Part shown: one piece after another, positions 1-10,042 of the stretch
Layout of the letters: each line of letters opens with the position of its first letter
Numbering within the stretch: position 1 is the first letter of the stretch
DNA from: Gracilaria gracilis
Taxonomy: Eukaryota; Rhodophyta; Florideophyceae; Gracilariales; Gracilariaceae
DNA length: 64,000 nt
Assembly (NCBI GenBank): GCA_030374805.1
Contig: JARGSG010000024.1
Location: 186,001 to 250,000, forward strand
Reading direction: 5' to 3'
The notes under the pieces: generated by a model
Database searches by the model: none
Seen by the model: the letters and a program-made list of their open reading frames with translations, nothing else
Told to the model about the DNA's origin: nothing
Made by a program: the position numbers and the translations under genes

Positions 1-201
1 CGTGTGATACGGGAAACATAGACGAGAAGCAGTATTTGAGAGTGGAGTGCAAGGACAGGCGCGACAACGCAAGAGCTCGAAAAGTTTCTATCTCCGGGCT
101 ACAAGAGTTATCTATTAGCAGTACTTGTGTTACCGTTGCAGGAGGCGCAGAGTATGGAATTTCCAGAGTCGGAACAAAGCCTTCAGGAAGCATGTCGCGC
201 T

Positions 202-489
202 CTACAGTTGTTTAACCATAGCATGCGCTGTTCGAAAGCTCTCGATTAGCTTTCCAAGATCTTCTATGCGAGCTTCTTGAAGAACGATTGGTGACTTTTT
301 GTCCGGAGACTGTGATCGGCTACGATGTGATGCACGAGCCTCATCTTTCCACCTCGTGTTAAGAGGTTCCGGCATGGGAAAGATGGCCGCGCATTTCTTG
401 CGTCTGTACTGCACCTCTCTCGCGTTCCGAGCGGACGCGGAGGAGGAAGCTGAGGAACTCTTTCCATTTTTGGAATCACTGCCCTCCAT
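202..489 (-). CDS. Unrecognised Ser/Arg-rich protein, N-terminal part
   Basis: I do not recognise this gene. The methionine at 489 opens a 95-codon frame with a Ser/Ala-rich N-terminus, an Arg-rich middle (RSRSQSP) and a more helix-like end (RIEDLGKLIESFRTAHAMVKQL is the tail). It stops at TAG, but one frame over the minus strand is open from about 206 to the window edge and reads like ordinary protein (VERDMLPEGFVPTLEIP and onward). This suggests the gene continues past base 1 with a one-base shift, or a very short intron, near 205-208. The frame is open upstream of 489 to 645, but that part is Pro/Ser-rich and probably leader. The product cannot be named. Confidence 0.3.
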   Translation of the reverse strand: MEGSDSKNGKSSSASSSASARNAREVQYRRKKCAAIFPMPEPLNTRWKDEARASHRSRSQSPDKKSPIVLQEARIEDLGKLIESFRTAHAMVKQL

Positions 490-653
490 GTGTTTGTGAA
501 GCGGAGAGGGAGGGTACGGGGAAGGGAGAAAGAAGTGTGGACTGGGATAGGGAAAGGAACTTGCTTGAATGGGGGCGGCGACGGGTGGAAGGATTGGCGA
601 AACGCGGCGGGGATGGCGGTTTCCAGTCTGTGTCTGCACGGACACGAAGAAAG

Positions 654-681
654 GAACGAACGAACGAACGAACGAACGAAC
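654..681. repeat. (GAAC)7 tetranucleotide microsatellite
   Basis: Seven uninterrupted GAAC units lie just upstream of the minus-strand gene at 202-489, in its putative 5' leader. Unit number is likely to vary between individuals. Confidence 0.9.
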
Positions 682-684
682 GAG

Positions 685-1770
685 ACCTTTATTCGGGAAG
701 TTGACCGGCGCACAACTGCCTGGAACATGTCAACTTCAAATCTGTCGCCGTAATGTTAATGTGTCGGTTCGTAGACCAACCTTTGCCGCTTGATCTTCCT
801 TCGCTGATGATCTTCTTCTGGAACGGAACCTATGCTACATCCTGTCATCCGAGAAGGTATGTACCTGAATGAGTTATGGACTTAAAATCTCTATATAATA
901 TACCATTGTGCTTGCCTTGTTTCTTTTGTTCGTGCTCTTCGTTGGCTTGGCATATCTTACAAATCGTCAGTTACCGGGAACGAAAACCATCAACCCCGTA
1001 AATACAACTGAAAACATCGTCTTGCTAGCAGTGGAGAATAGAGTGAGGAGAAGAACAAGGTTCCAAGTCCACCCACCCATTCAGATAGTGGTCCTCACGT
1101 GAAACTTTCTCCACTTTCCGCTACTGGTGGGGCGCAGATGGAGAAACAGAATTGAAACCAGTGTACAGAGTATGATTCCTCCAGCTTAATTCGGGGTTGA
1201 CGTTTGCAGTAGCTGGTCGCGCCCCTGGACAGAAAAATAACACTGTCGAACGCTGGGGTGAGTTAGAGAAGGAGCCGAATGCAATGGCTGCAAACCGTGC
1301 TGGCCAAACACAGCTGTGGCAATCCATTCTGATGAAATCAGTTCCAACCCTTGTAACTTCGCGCAGTTAAATGTGTAAAACTCTATGGGTGATTCTCTTC
1401 AACAACCTTGTCAAGGCAACGCATGGCTGCACAGCGTAATGCAATCGTTGGCCTGACTGTTTCTGTACTCATATGAATACGATTCCGCATCCCTCAGGTT
1501 TATTTACAGGAACTCCGAAAACCTCATCACCTCACCAACCATGACGGCACTGAAACAAGGGGGTATTGAATCTAGGTTAGCCCGTTTGAGTGTTGGCCTT
1601 TCTGGTGAGAGAGCGTTTCTTTGAGCAGAAACGTTCTGCACCAAGCCATAATTGAGCTAGTGCACTCACAAACATAGAGAGAGAGAATCTATAGGTTAGT
1701 TTTGACTAGGTAATTTAATAAGAACTGACATGTACACTATACGCAGCAGTGCGTATCTACTGTCACAGTT
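685..1770. other. Intergenic region, no gene seen
   Basis: No supported gene. The short frames here begin with GTG or lack any recognisable domain. The region holds the 3' flank of the nucleoporin gene and one copy of a ~65-bp dispersed repeat (1623-1688). Confidence 0.6.
1623..1688. repeat. Dispersed ~65-bp repeat, copy 1
   Basis: Near-identical to 60799-60865 in the same orientation. It opens with an imperfect palindrome (GCAGAAACGTTCTGC) and ends in a GA-rich run. The flanks of the two copies are not alike, so this is a discrete unit, perhaps a small mobile or structured element. Its function is unknown. Confidence 0.75.
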
Positions 1771-4700
1771 CTAGGCCCTCCTTTGAGTAAATGCCGCTGA
1801 GGTAAACGCTGGGGGTCCTCCACCGTTACCAAAAACCAGGCCATTTGAATTCGCTGCTAGAGCGGCAAATCCTGACGCGGAGCCAGCCGATTGTCCGAAC
1901 CCTGTTCCTGTTGCAAGTGCCCCAAACGGAGAAGCACTTGCAGTTCCTGCGGAACTCACGCCAAACCCAAGCATTGAAGCCGACTGCACGGACTGATTCC
2001 CAAAGGTGGACTCTCCAAATCTTGGGCTAGGCATAGCAAAAGGAGAGCCCTGAGCCCCGATAGAAGATGCATTTCCAAATGTTGACGGGGTGCCAATTGC
2101 GGAAGGAGCTCCAAAAGCTGGGGCTCCACCGATACGAGAAGCTACCCCGAAAGAAGGGTTAGCACCGAATGGAGAGCTGTTGAGCCCAGAACCGCTTCCC
2201 ATTGCATTCGAACCAGGAGTTCCAAAGCTACCCAACGACGCACTCATCTGTTGTACGCCAAAAGTGCTTCCTACTTGGGGCGATGATTGTCCAAACACTT
2301 GCGAGCCAGAATTCGGTGTTCCAAACGCCGAGGAGAAGGCCTGACCAAAGAGAGAGCCGCTGGCTGCAGACTGGCTTGAAAATCCCTGACTACCATTGTT
2401 GTTTGACACTCCCATACTCGTGTCCATACCTTGCCTCAGATTCTCATCATCACTATCGTCAGATTCTGTTGCGGCGATTGGTGATGGTGGACGACCGCTT
2501 CTGTTTCCGTCATTTGGTCTGTTCATTTGCATTGCTGCCCCAAACATTGACGTTCCTTCTTGGTTCGAAGCAGATGGCTGTGTTTGGAAACTGGAAGACG
2601 AAAGAGTTCCTGCAGTGCTAGCAAGCAGTCCACCCATTCCAAAGACATCATTACCTTTGTTCTCCTCTTGGCTCGAAAGCTGCCCAAACGGAGACGAACC
2701 GATGGTGTTCGCAACAGGTGAGCCCATGGTGCCAAAGAACGAAGTGTTGGAATCAGGTTTTGGCAGTTCCGCGGATTGCTGGGGTTGACTGGCAAGGAAG
2801 CCTGTTTGAATGGTATCTGGTGGTTTCAGAGCTGGTTCAAAAGGAGACAGTTCAACACCGGTCGATGCCGATTCTCCATGAGAACTAATTCTGATCTCAG
2901 CTGTGTTAACAGTACCGCCCTTTTGTCCATCAGTCAAAGTCTTGGGTCCATTCGATTGCTCGCCTGTAACTTCCAAGATCTTATTTTCTATGACCGGTTT
3001 GTCTTGATTGAGTTTCGAAGGCACCTCATCTTCGTCTGGAGGTAAGCTCGCAAACTGCACCTCGGCTTTCTTCGAACTTTCTTCTGCTGTGCTGAAGCTG
3101 CCCGGAGGTAAGCTTGCAGACTGTACCTCAGTCTTCTTCGAACTTTCTTCTGTTGTACTGAAGTCGTCTGGAGGCAAGCTTGCAAACTGCATCTCAGTCT
3201 TTTTCGAGCTTTTTTCTGTTGTACTGAAGTTGTCCGGAGGTAAGCTCGCGAATTGCACTTCAGTCTTCTTTGAGCCTATATCTATTGTACTGAAGTCGTC
3301 GGGAGGCAAGGATGCGAAGGGGGTTCTTTGAGGTACGCTAGTGAACGGAGCACTAGCTTTCAAGGACTCTTTGTTAGAGTCAAAGTCTTCGGGTGGTAAG
3401 CTAGCAAAAGGGATTCCTTTCCTATTGTTCTTGTTGGCAGAACGATGGGAATCTTTCGCGGAATTTGTCGGTATTATCGGCGATGCAGACAAGGTAACTT
3501 TCTGCTTCTCTTCTGTAAATCCTCCCTTGGCAGAAAACCGTGACCCGTCGGACGATAGCCGAAGTGTTGTTAGTTCTTTGTTGCTGGATGGCTCTATAGG
3601 TGCAGGGCCACGTGCTTGCAATTGTCCTGATGCAAACGGAGAAGACATCTCTGGCTGGGATCTCGCCTTATCATTTTGAAGAGAACTGCTCCCGACCTCG
3701 CTTTCACGGTGAAGTGGCACCGAGGCACCGAACGAAGAAAACACGCCATTTGACTCCCTTCCGTCGATAACTGGCTTCGATTCTATACCGCGAAGGGTAG
3801 TTTCGTCAAGACCTTCAGGAAAAACGTCGGCACATCCTATCTTGCTTCGTTGTCCAGAACTCTTCGGCATGGTACTTTTGACTGATGACAGGGAATCTGG
3901 GAACCTAGGCGGTACTTGCCACCCCTCTTCTTGTTTGTACTCTGGTTTCTTCTTCGTTGAAGGTGTTTCGTGCAACGAGGTTAGCTTCATATCGGAAGTT
4001 GTGGCCGTCATCGGTCTGAGAACACTTGACGTGGAGAAACTCCGAGTTTCGTTTGCTGGCTGTTTTCTGGACGAATGATTTACCGTGTCCAACAGTTTTC
4101 TCACATCAGCTATTTGAGATTCTCCCGTTTTGTCGGATCGGGATGAAACTATGTCCTTGTGAACCTCTCGGGAAGAAGTTGGGTCCCTCTGCACCAATCC
4201 ACTATCGGTTCCCACTTGTTGTGCAAGAGTAGAGATTTGTTCACGGCCACCACTCATAGCAAGCTTCCGTAAGAGCGCATCGATATTCGGGGGAAACAAT
4301 TCATGGCCTTCTTCTGGTATTGGTGAGGAATCTACAGTTGTCATTTTCGAATCCGTTGGAGTTTGCAAAGTTCCGACGGTCCACGATTGATCTCCGTCAG
4401 TCTTCGGCGTCCTGGGAGACTTGATTTCCTCTAAACTCAGCTGCTCCAGACGTGCTAAAGACAATCCTAGAGACGACTGACGCCCTCCTTGATCGTGTCC
4501 TTCGAGTCTTTGTGAGAGACCACTTAGTAGTTCAGAAACTCTTCTGATGCGAATCCCTTGGAGACTAAGAGAAGAGTATATCTCTCTAACAACACCAGCA
4601 GAGTTTTTGTACGTTTTCGGTGTTGTTTCTTCCGCCAATCTTCCTTCAATAGATGCCAGAGACTTGACGACTTCAGCTTCCTTGTTTGAAATTTGCTCAT

Positions 4701-6984
4701 CCATCGCTATATCCTCTGGTTTTAGGCTTCGTGAGAGCCCTGTAGCATCTTCTACTTGTAGCTCAAGAGCTAGAGTCTCATAAGCTCTTGAAATCCGTAA
4801 GATGTGCTTCAAAGTTTCACTAACTTCCTTTCGCAAGACTGATTCCTTATGAAATCGAACCATTGTAGAATCCAACATCTGACTCAAAGCGCTACGCGTC
4901 GCTTCCAATCTACTCAAAAGGGCATGACTTTGTGATCTAAGCTCTGCCGTCAATACTTCTCCTGCTTTTCGGTTCGTGGTCAGTTCCTCTGACATTTCGT
5001 ACAAGATAGATCGTATGAGATCGATGCCTTCGCCAGTGCTGGCAATCTTGAGAGCTTGTTCCAAGGAAGGTTGCAAGGACACGCTTTCAGGTTCTCTTCT
5101 TGCAAGCTCTCTAGGTTGCTCCGGAAATATGTTCGGGGTTTCCGCGCTTGCACGTGCGCGCCCAGTTTCTGCTGTCGAAGATATATCACCCTGGGTATAC
5201 TCTTTTTTTTCTTCGGTGTAAAACTGCGACAGGAATGTACCAGCTCCGGAAAACGCTTGACTACTGGGAACTTTCAGTGCGGAAGATTGATACTCGGATC
5301 CATCATTTCCATCCCCAGTGGAATCATCATTAGAGAATACATACCTTTGTGGCATCTCAGCTACATTCGAAGAAGCGTGCGGCTTAACGTTGGACTCTGA
5401 AACTGCGTAAGGATGATGTGAATCTGTGAAGGAAGAAGAATCACCAGATTGAGCGAAAAACGAAGATTTGCCCACATTCGTACTTTCTGCCCATACCGTT
5501 TCAAATTCAGACTCGTCTTTAGTATTCCCATCACCATCTGAGATCTGAACGGTAGTCTTCAAATCCTTCGACAGTTCTGAAAAGCCAAACACGTCGGAAG
5601 TTTTTGAGAAGGGCGTTGTGGTTGTAGCGCTGGGTTGAAGGCTTTCCTTGTTCTTAACGATTTGATTGTGGCCAGATGAGGACAGTGTGCTTTCAGGAAT
5701 AGCTCCGGAAGACGATTCGCTTTGGCGAGTGAAGTCCGGGAACATGATTTGTTCAACTGGCTTTCCAAGCTCTGTAGGCTGTGGCAAAGCAGACGGAGCT
5801 CGTATGAAATCGCATTTCGCTCCCGCACGGGCATCAATCAAGGAAAAGGGTAATATGGTGAATTCAGAAGTCAGAACAAGAAAGCGAGGCATTGGTTGAA
5901 TCATGTCTGATGATGGGTCATCTGGTTCAATGGGGTTATCATCAGTAAAGTCAATTGCAGAACCCAAAGGGAATGTATCATCTCCATCTTCAGTAATTGG
6001 CAAATCCACAGATTTGCCTTCATCCAGCTTCCATACTTGCCATTCGTTTCCAACTTTGGCCACAATCTCTGCTTGCGTACTGATTGACGACGTAATAATG
6101 CACATGTCCCACGACGTTAGATTGTTAAAAACAACGTTCGGATGCTGGTCAGAGCTAACATCGGGGCTCGGTAAACATAATTCTCCGAATGGAAAATGAG
6201 AAGCAACTGAAACATCCCTTCCGTTGAGTTCGAGTGTCCACAATATATAGCGGATGTAGAGGGTATTGTCCTCTTTGCTGTATGTTACAAGTACAGAGTC
6301 TTCTCTGACGAAGTGAACAGCAAACGGAATCCATCCAGATTCCACTTCAGTGATTGTGGTCGCCAGGGATGCGTCCGAAGTGAAATGGATATACACACAG
6401 CCACGTTGTGTGCCGACGGCAAGCAACGCATCGGACGGGGAGAAGGCTAAAGACAGGGGACCAGGAATATCAATCTTCACGGTTGGTTCACATGATGTGG
6501 CTGACAAATTGTAGACATGTACTGCCGATGTAAGGGTTGCAATAAGTTGCGACGAAGGCGTAGTTGCTGGATTGGGTTCCGAGAATGCTCCATATGTGAT
6601 AGCGGCAACAGGGTTAGATAACGTTTGAACCTTCCCTGAAACGAGCGCGGGAAAATTTAGAAGGAAAAGTTCTGCCCCTTTGGATTCTGCATGAACAAGT
6701 AGAACGGTATCACCCATGATAAACTGAATGGACAGAATCGTTTGGACTCGTTGGTCAGAAAGATCTAGGTCAATAGTTGAGGACCTGGTTTCTCGAATAT
6801 CCACAAGCTTGATAACTGACAAAGTCACATTACTCGCTATTACAGCATACCCGAATCGAGAGGAACACGCTAATAGATTTGCGCAGTTCTCAGAGACATC
6901 AGTTCTTGGCAGAGTTAGCGGTGCTTTTTCTATACAGGAGAAGAACTCCGGTGTAGACTCTATAGGTTCTCCTATGTCATCCAT
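1771..6984 (-). CDS. NUP214: Nup214/Nup159-type FG nucleoporin
   Basis: Cytoplasmic-face nuclear pore protein. In this family an N-terminal beta-propeller recruits the DEAD-box helicase Dbp5/DDX19 for mRNA export, a coiled coil anchors it to Nup88/Nup62-type partners, and C-terminal FG repeats bind transport receptors. The 1737-residue intronless frame shows this order. Residues 1 to about 400 form a propeller-like region opening with PEFFSCIEKAPLTLP. A mainly helical segment lies at about 640-860. A long Ser/Thr-rich linker follows with tandem FASLPPDDFST-type units at roughly 1190-1320. The last ~300 residues carry some twenty FG dipeptides (SPFG, SFGT, AFGAP). The ATG at 6984 gives the full propeller. 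The symbol is by family; the assignment rests on architecture rather than close sequence identity. Confidence 0.85.
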   Translation of the reverse strand: MDDIGEPIESTPEFFSCIEKAPLTLPRTDVSENCANLLACSSRFGYAVIASNVTLSVIKLVDIRETRSSTIDLDLSDQRVQTILSIQFIMGDTVLLVHAESKGAELFLLNFPALVSGKVQTLSNPVAAITYGAFSEPNPATTPSSQLIATLTSAVHVYNLSATSCEPTVKIDIPGPLSLAFSPSDALLAVGTQRGCVYIHFTSDASLATTITEVESGWIPFAVHFVREDSVLVTYSKEDNTLYIRYILWTLELNGRDVSVASHFPFGELCLPSPDVSSDQHPNVVFNNLTSWDMCIITSSISTQAEIVAKVGNEWQVWKLDEGKSVDLPITEDGDDTFPLGSAIDFTDDNPIEPDDPSSDMIQPMPRFLVLTSEFTILPFSLIDARAGAKCDFIRAPSALPQPTELGKPVEQIMFPDFTRQSESSSGAIPESTLSSSGHNQIVKNKESLQPSATTTTPFSKTSDVFGFSELSKDLKTTVQISDGDGNTKDESEFETVWAESTNVGKSSFFAQSGDSSSFTDSHHPYAVSESNVKPHASSNVAEMPQRYVFSNDDSTGDGNDGSEYQSSALKVPSSQAFSGAGTFLSQFYTEEKKEYTQGDISSTAETGRARASAETPNIFPEQPRELARREPESVSLQPSLEQALKIASTGEGIDLIRSILYEMSEELTTNRKAGEVLTAELRSQSHALLSRLEATRSALSQMLDSTMVRFHKESVLRKEVSETLKHILRISRAYETLALELQVEDATGLSRSLKPEDIAMDEQISNKEAEVVKSLASIEGRLAEETTPKTYKNSAGVVREIYSSLSLQGIRIRRVSELLSGLSQRLEGHDQGGRQSSLGLSLARLEQLSLEEIKSPRTPKTDGDQSWTVGTLQTPTDSKMTTVDSSPIPEEGHELFPPNIDALLRKLAMSGGREQISTLAQQVGTDSGLVQRDPTSSREVHKDIVSSRSDKTGESQIADVRKLLDTVNHSSRKQPANETRSFSTSSVLRPMTATTSDMKLTSLHETPSTKKKPEYKQEEGWQVPPRFPDSLSSVKSTMPKSSGQRSKIGCADVFPEGLDETTLRGIESKPVIDGRESNGVFSSFGASVPLHRESEVGSSSLQNDKARSQPEMSSPFASGQLQARGPAPIEPSSNKELTTLRLSSDGSRFSAKGGFTEEKQKVTLSASPIIPTNSAKDSHRSANKNNRKGIPFASLPPEDFDSNKESLKASAPFTSVPQRTPFASLPPDDFSTIDIGSKKTEVQFASLPPDNFSTTEKSSKKTEMQFASLPPDDFSTTEESSKKTEVQSASLPPGSFSTAEESSKKAEVQFASLPPDEDEVPSKLNQDKPVIENKILEVTGEQSNGPKTLTDGQKGGTVNTAEIRISSHGESASTGVELSPFEPALKPPDTIQTGFLASQPQQSAELPKPDSNTSFFGTMGSPVANTIGSSPFGQLSSQEENKGNDVFGMGGLLASTAGTLSSSSFQTQPSASNQEGTSMFGAAMQMNRPNDGNRSGRPPSPIAATESDDSDDENLRQGMDTSMGVSNNNGSQGFSSQSAASGSLFGQAFSSAFGTPNSGSQVFGQSSPQVGSTFGVQQMSASLGSFGTPGSNAMGSGSGLNSSPFGANPSFGVASRIGGAPAFGAPSAIGTPSTFGNASSIGAQGSPFAMPSPRFGESTFGNQSVQSASMLGFGVSSAGTASASPFGALATGTGFGQSAGSASGFAALAANSNGLVFGNGGGPPAFTSAAFTQRRA
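3030..3420 (-). repeat. Tandem ~66-bp repeats inside the nucleoporin gene
   Basis: About six degenerate units encode [F/S]ASLPP followed by acidic/Ser/Thr residues and KKTEVQ (about 22 residues per unit) in the linker just before the FG domain. Units differ mostly by substitutions, so the array expanded by in-frame duplication. Confidence 0.8.
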
Positions 6985-8080
6985 GGCGGCTGTTTGAAGA
7001 GAAATGAAGATACGAAGGGGAGCCTTTCTTCGTTATTGTAACTGCGGCTGGAAAAGGGCAGATGAGGGGTTATCTTCCGTTATTGTCTGGTGTTTGTCGT
7101 CAGGAAATTGTATGGCTGCGATTTCGTAGACTTGCTTGAAACAGTTAGAAAACGGTGTTTGGTCACGTCACTAGGAGATTTGGAAAGTTCGACTGCACGC
7201 TCCACATGCCACATTTCAGTTTAGAGCCAGTCTCATCATTCTTTGGAGCTCATTAAAGTTCCTTCGTCTCTATAATGTCCCCTTTGTGCAAGTACGCTGT
7301 GAAAATGGCGCGGAAGATGATCACACAGAAGGCCCGACGATTCTCGCCATTTCGCATTTGAACAAATCAAGGAAAATATATAGCTCAAAAAGCCTCATGC
7401 ACCTACAGTTCGTGAATCTACTCTGGCGTTCCCATACCAAGGGTAGAAGGTTAAAACGCTACTGTACCGTTAGATCGCTACTTCAACAATACCAAGCTAG
7501 CCCTCAACGTTATCCTTCGGGTAAGGTTAGGTAGGAGTAGGACCGATACCAACAATAGATAAACGCTACCCTTGTAGATTTGCTTGGTACGGGTGTTCGT
7601 GGTCGTTCGTTCGTAAACCAAACTTCGGCTGCACACCGCTGCAGTTTGACTACCTTTCTACCAAGGGTAGCGTTAGCCCTCTTACCTTCGTATGTATTGA
7701 GCTCTATCCCAAGTTGAAACTGGCTTCGTAGATTACCAAGGCACTAAATTGTTTTGGGCCATTGGCACGCGCACGCTGCTCAAAATTAAGGGGAATCGTC
7801 TATCCACCATCGGCCAGCAATTATCCTTGCAGCGTAAACCTTCATCATATGAAACGAATCATACAATCGCCTCCAGTACACAGTGAACAGCAAACGCCCT
7901 ATCTGCCTAGAAAACGCAGATCTTTATTCTTCACAGAAGCCTCCCGTGCATGCAAGGTAGATATCGGTGTGCACTGCAACAGGACTTGTTCCGTTCCCCC
8001 TGGAACCAAAGCATTCCAGACACACCTACCGATACCGAAGTCCACAGTTGCCGCTGAACAGTCCAAGAACGCTTTTCCTT
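6985..8080. other. Intergenic region with inverted-repeat remnants
   Basis: This is the 5' flank of the nucleoporin gene and the 3' flank of the FKBP gene. I see no supported coding sequence; the 82- and 130-codon frames here show no domain. It contains two copies of the 12-mer TACCAAGGGTAG (7435-7446 and 7659-7670) and a 12-bp inverted repeat at 7563-7673. Confidence 0.6.
7563..7673. repeat. 111-bp unit with 12-bp terminal inverted repeats
   Basis: ACGCTACCCTTG at 7563-7574 is the exact reverse complement of 7662-7673. The size and structure suit a tiny MITE or decayed element end. No target-site duplication is evident. Confidence 0.5.
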
Positions 8081-8851
8081 TTACACAGTTATATGTTTCG
8101 ATGGATCTACTTCGTCAACTCCAACACCCCTCTGCTCTTCAAAGATTTTTATAATCTCTTCACCCGTGGGCGTGATATCTGTGTAGTAACCTCTATCGTC
8201 AGGGTCTTTTTCGATTGTCCGTAGCTCAATGTCAAACACAACTGTTCCATCACCGCTGTTGACTGCATCTATGAAAGCTTTTCTTCGCCTAAACTTCAAC
8301 GGGATAGGAGCAAACCCAGTTTTTGCATACCCGATCTTTAGTGGAACAATGGCTCTGCGCTTTCCTCCAGCTCTCATGGTGTGCAACGCTTCTTCGAGGC
8401 CCAAAACATGCTCCCCGTTTCCATGGTGGATAACGTATCCATATTTGCCCCGATCATAAGTTGAATCATGTTTTACAAGCGCATCTCCGGAAGGTGTGAC
8501 CGTATACAGAACATAATGAATGTTGAGCATGTCACCCCACTGCGGAGTTGGACCCTCACCGACGTCAAAGTCAAAAAACTTCAAACCACTAACGCTTTGA
8601 AATCCTCTGATTCGCTGAGGCTCTTCCTCTTGCTGGGTTTCCTTGTCTTGAGCAAGAGCAGGAAGTAGTGGCAGGGAGAACAAAAGACCGATGGCCTTCC
8701 TTCTCGATAGACTAGAAGGGCTCCGTTCCATGTCCCGCGGTTTAGAAGCACAGCATACAAAACTCTGTTTTGCCGTGCTGAAGGTACCCCTACGTCGGGG
8801 AATAATGGGTGCGCAAAAGTTCAGAGAAAGAGAATACATGTTGCAGGCCAA
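8081..8851 (-). CDS. FKBP-type peptidyl-prolyl isomerase, predicted thylakoid lumen
   Basis: Probable peptidyl-prolyl cis-trans isomerase or lumenal chaperone of the plastid FKBP group, whose members help assemble photosynthetic complexes. Residues 1-45 look like a transit peptide (basic, Ser-rich). Residues 49-67 form a twin-arginine signal (SRRKAIGLL, a hydrophobic core, then PALA before Q68), indicating Tat export to the thylakoid lumen. The FKBP fold spans about 85-212, with GLKFFDFDVGEGP, GDMLNIHYVLYT, LGLEEALHTMRAGGKRRAIVP and VVFDIEL. A polar C-terminal tail follows. Several aromatic pocket residues of FKBP12 are not obvious, so catalysis may be weak, as in many lumenal FKBPs. It resembles the FKBP16-20 lumenal subgroup; I do not assign a number. 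Confidence 0.85.
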   Translation of the reverse strand: MACNMYSLSLNFCAPIIPRRRGTFSTAKQSFVCCASKPRDMERSPSSLSRRKAIGLLFSLPLLPALAQDKETQQEEEPQRIRGFQSVSGLKFFDFDVGEGPTPQWGDMLNIHYVLYTVTPSGDALVKHDSTYDRGKYGYVIHHGNGEHVLGLEEALHTMRAGGKRRAIVPLKIGYAKTGFAPIPLKFRRRKAFIDAVNSGDGTVVFDIELRTIEKDPDDRGYYTDITPTGEEIIKIFEEQRGVGVDEVDPSKHITV

Positions 8852-10042
8852 AAACTATCAAGGATGACAGTAGCACCCTGCGAGCGGCTAAGGAGGACCG
8901 AGTAAGCCGATATTTGGCGCTCAGGTTAAGAATCGTCGATCAGTGAATACAAGTCTGCTTGACTGAAAGAGAGATAGATAGAGAGAGAGAATGAAATGTA
9001 GATACAGTCTGGGGACCCTGTGCTGGCAGCAACCTGCGCAGTCAAGTTTAGACCTGATGAAGAATCTCAAATCGAGATACAACAACCATGCTACTCTCGA
9101 AAAAAAAATTGCAAAACAAGTACACACACGAGGGGTTGACCTGGTCGAGGTTGACCTCGAGCTCTATTTTCTAGTCTTTATGTCTGACGATTGTTCTCGG
9201 GGGAATTCTGCGCGAGATTATTTCTCTTCCCCCACCCTGGAGGAGAATAGCAAGGATACTGCGGATAGTTTTCATAATCGTCAATGCTCAGTGGAAGTTA
9301 AGAAAAGTTCAAATGAAGATGAATCCCCTTTCGGTCTAAAGAATGTTGAAATTCGACATGAACGCAGCTAGAGCCAGGCTGCTAGACGCAGAGATATCGC
9401 ACTGCCCCCACGGAGTTTTTACCAAGTCTCTACCCTTGGTACTTCAATATACTAGCAGAAACTTAGGCAGCATTCAAAATGTGTTCCGTCCGATTACACA
9501 GCAATGGCGTAGACAAAATTCCTTACCGAGAGGAAGCAAACAATTGGAGACGCATCACGAGCCCAAGCAAAGCATTGCCGTAATCACAGTTCTTTGATGA
9601 AATCGCGACAGTGGTTATATCATTTATAGACTGCGAGAGAAGGTACGAGCTGAACATATCATAGCGGCAGCTTTCGTTTATCAACAAGTCTCATGCCAAA
9701 CCAGAAGCAGAAGCCGAAGAGAGCCCGAGGAGTTCAACACAGGGTACTTCATACGTGCGATAGATACAAAATCTGCCCTCGGAGAAACCGCGCAGCGCGT
9801 AGTCATTCAAATTCCTGAATGGTAATGAGTGTTTCCCGGACACATCAAGGTTCTCAGACATAATATATGCTTGTCTATTTTCGTGACCGGCACGATCAAG
9901 GAACTGGGACTTTAACAAATTCCGCGTTCGCATTCAGAAAAGGGAACCGAGGAGGTCCAAACCGCGCTGACGAGAGTGAGAGATGTTGTGGAACTAAGCA
10001 CCTTCGTCTTGGCAACTTACGAGTCGCAGCATTCTGTGAACC
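8852..10042. other. Intergenic region, no supported gene
   Basis: Holds the FKBP upstream region with GA-rich runs (about 8966-8992). An ATG frame at 8991-9371 (126 codons) and a minus frame at 9691-9933 show no domain or clear protein-like composition. A further CTACCCTTGGTA 12-mer lies at 9430-9441, inverted relative to the two before the FKBP gene. Confidence 0.5.
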
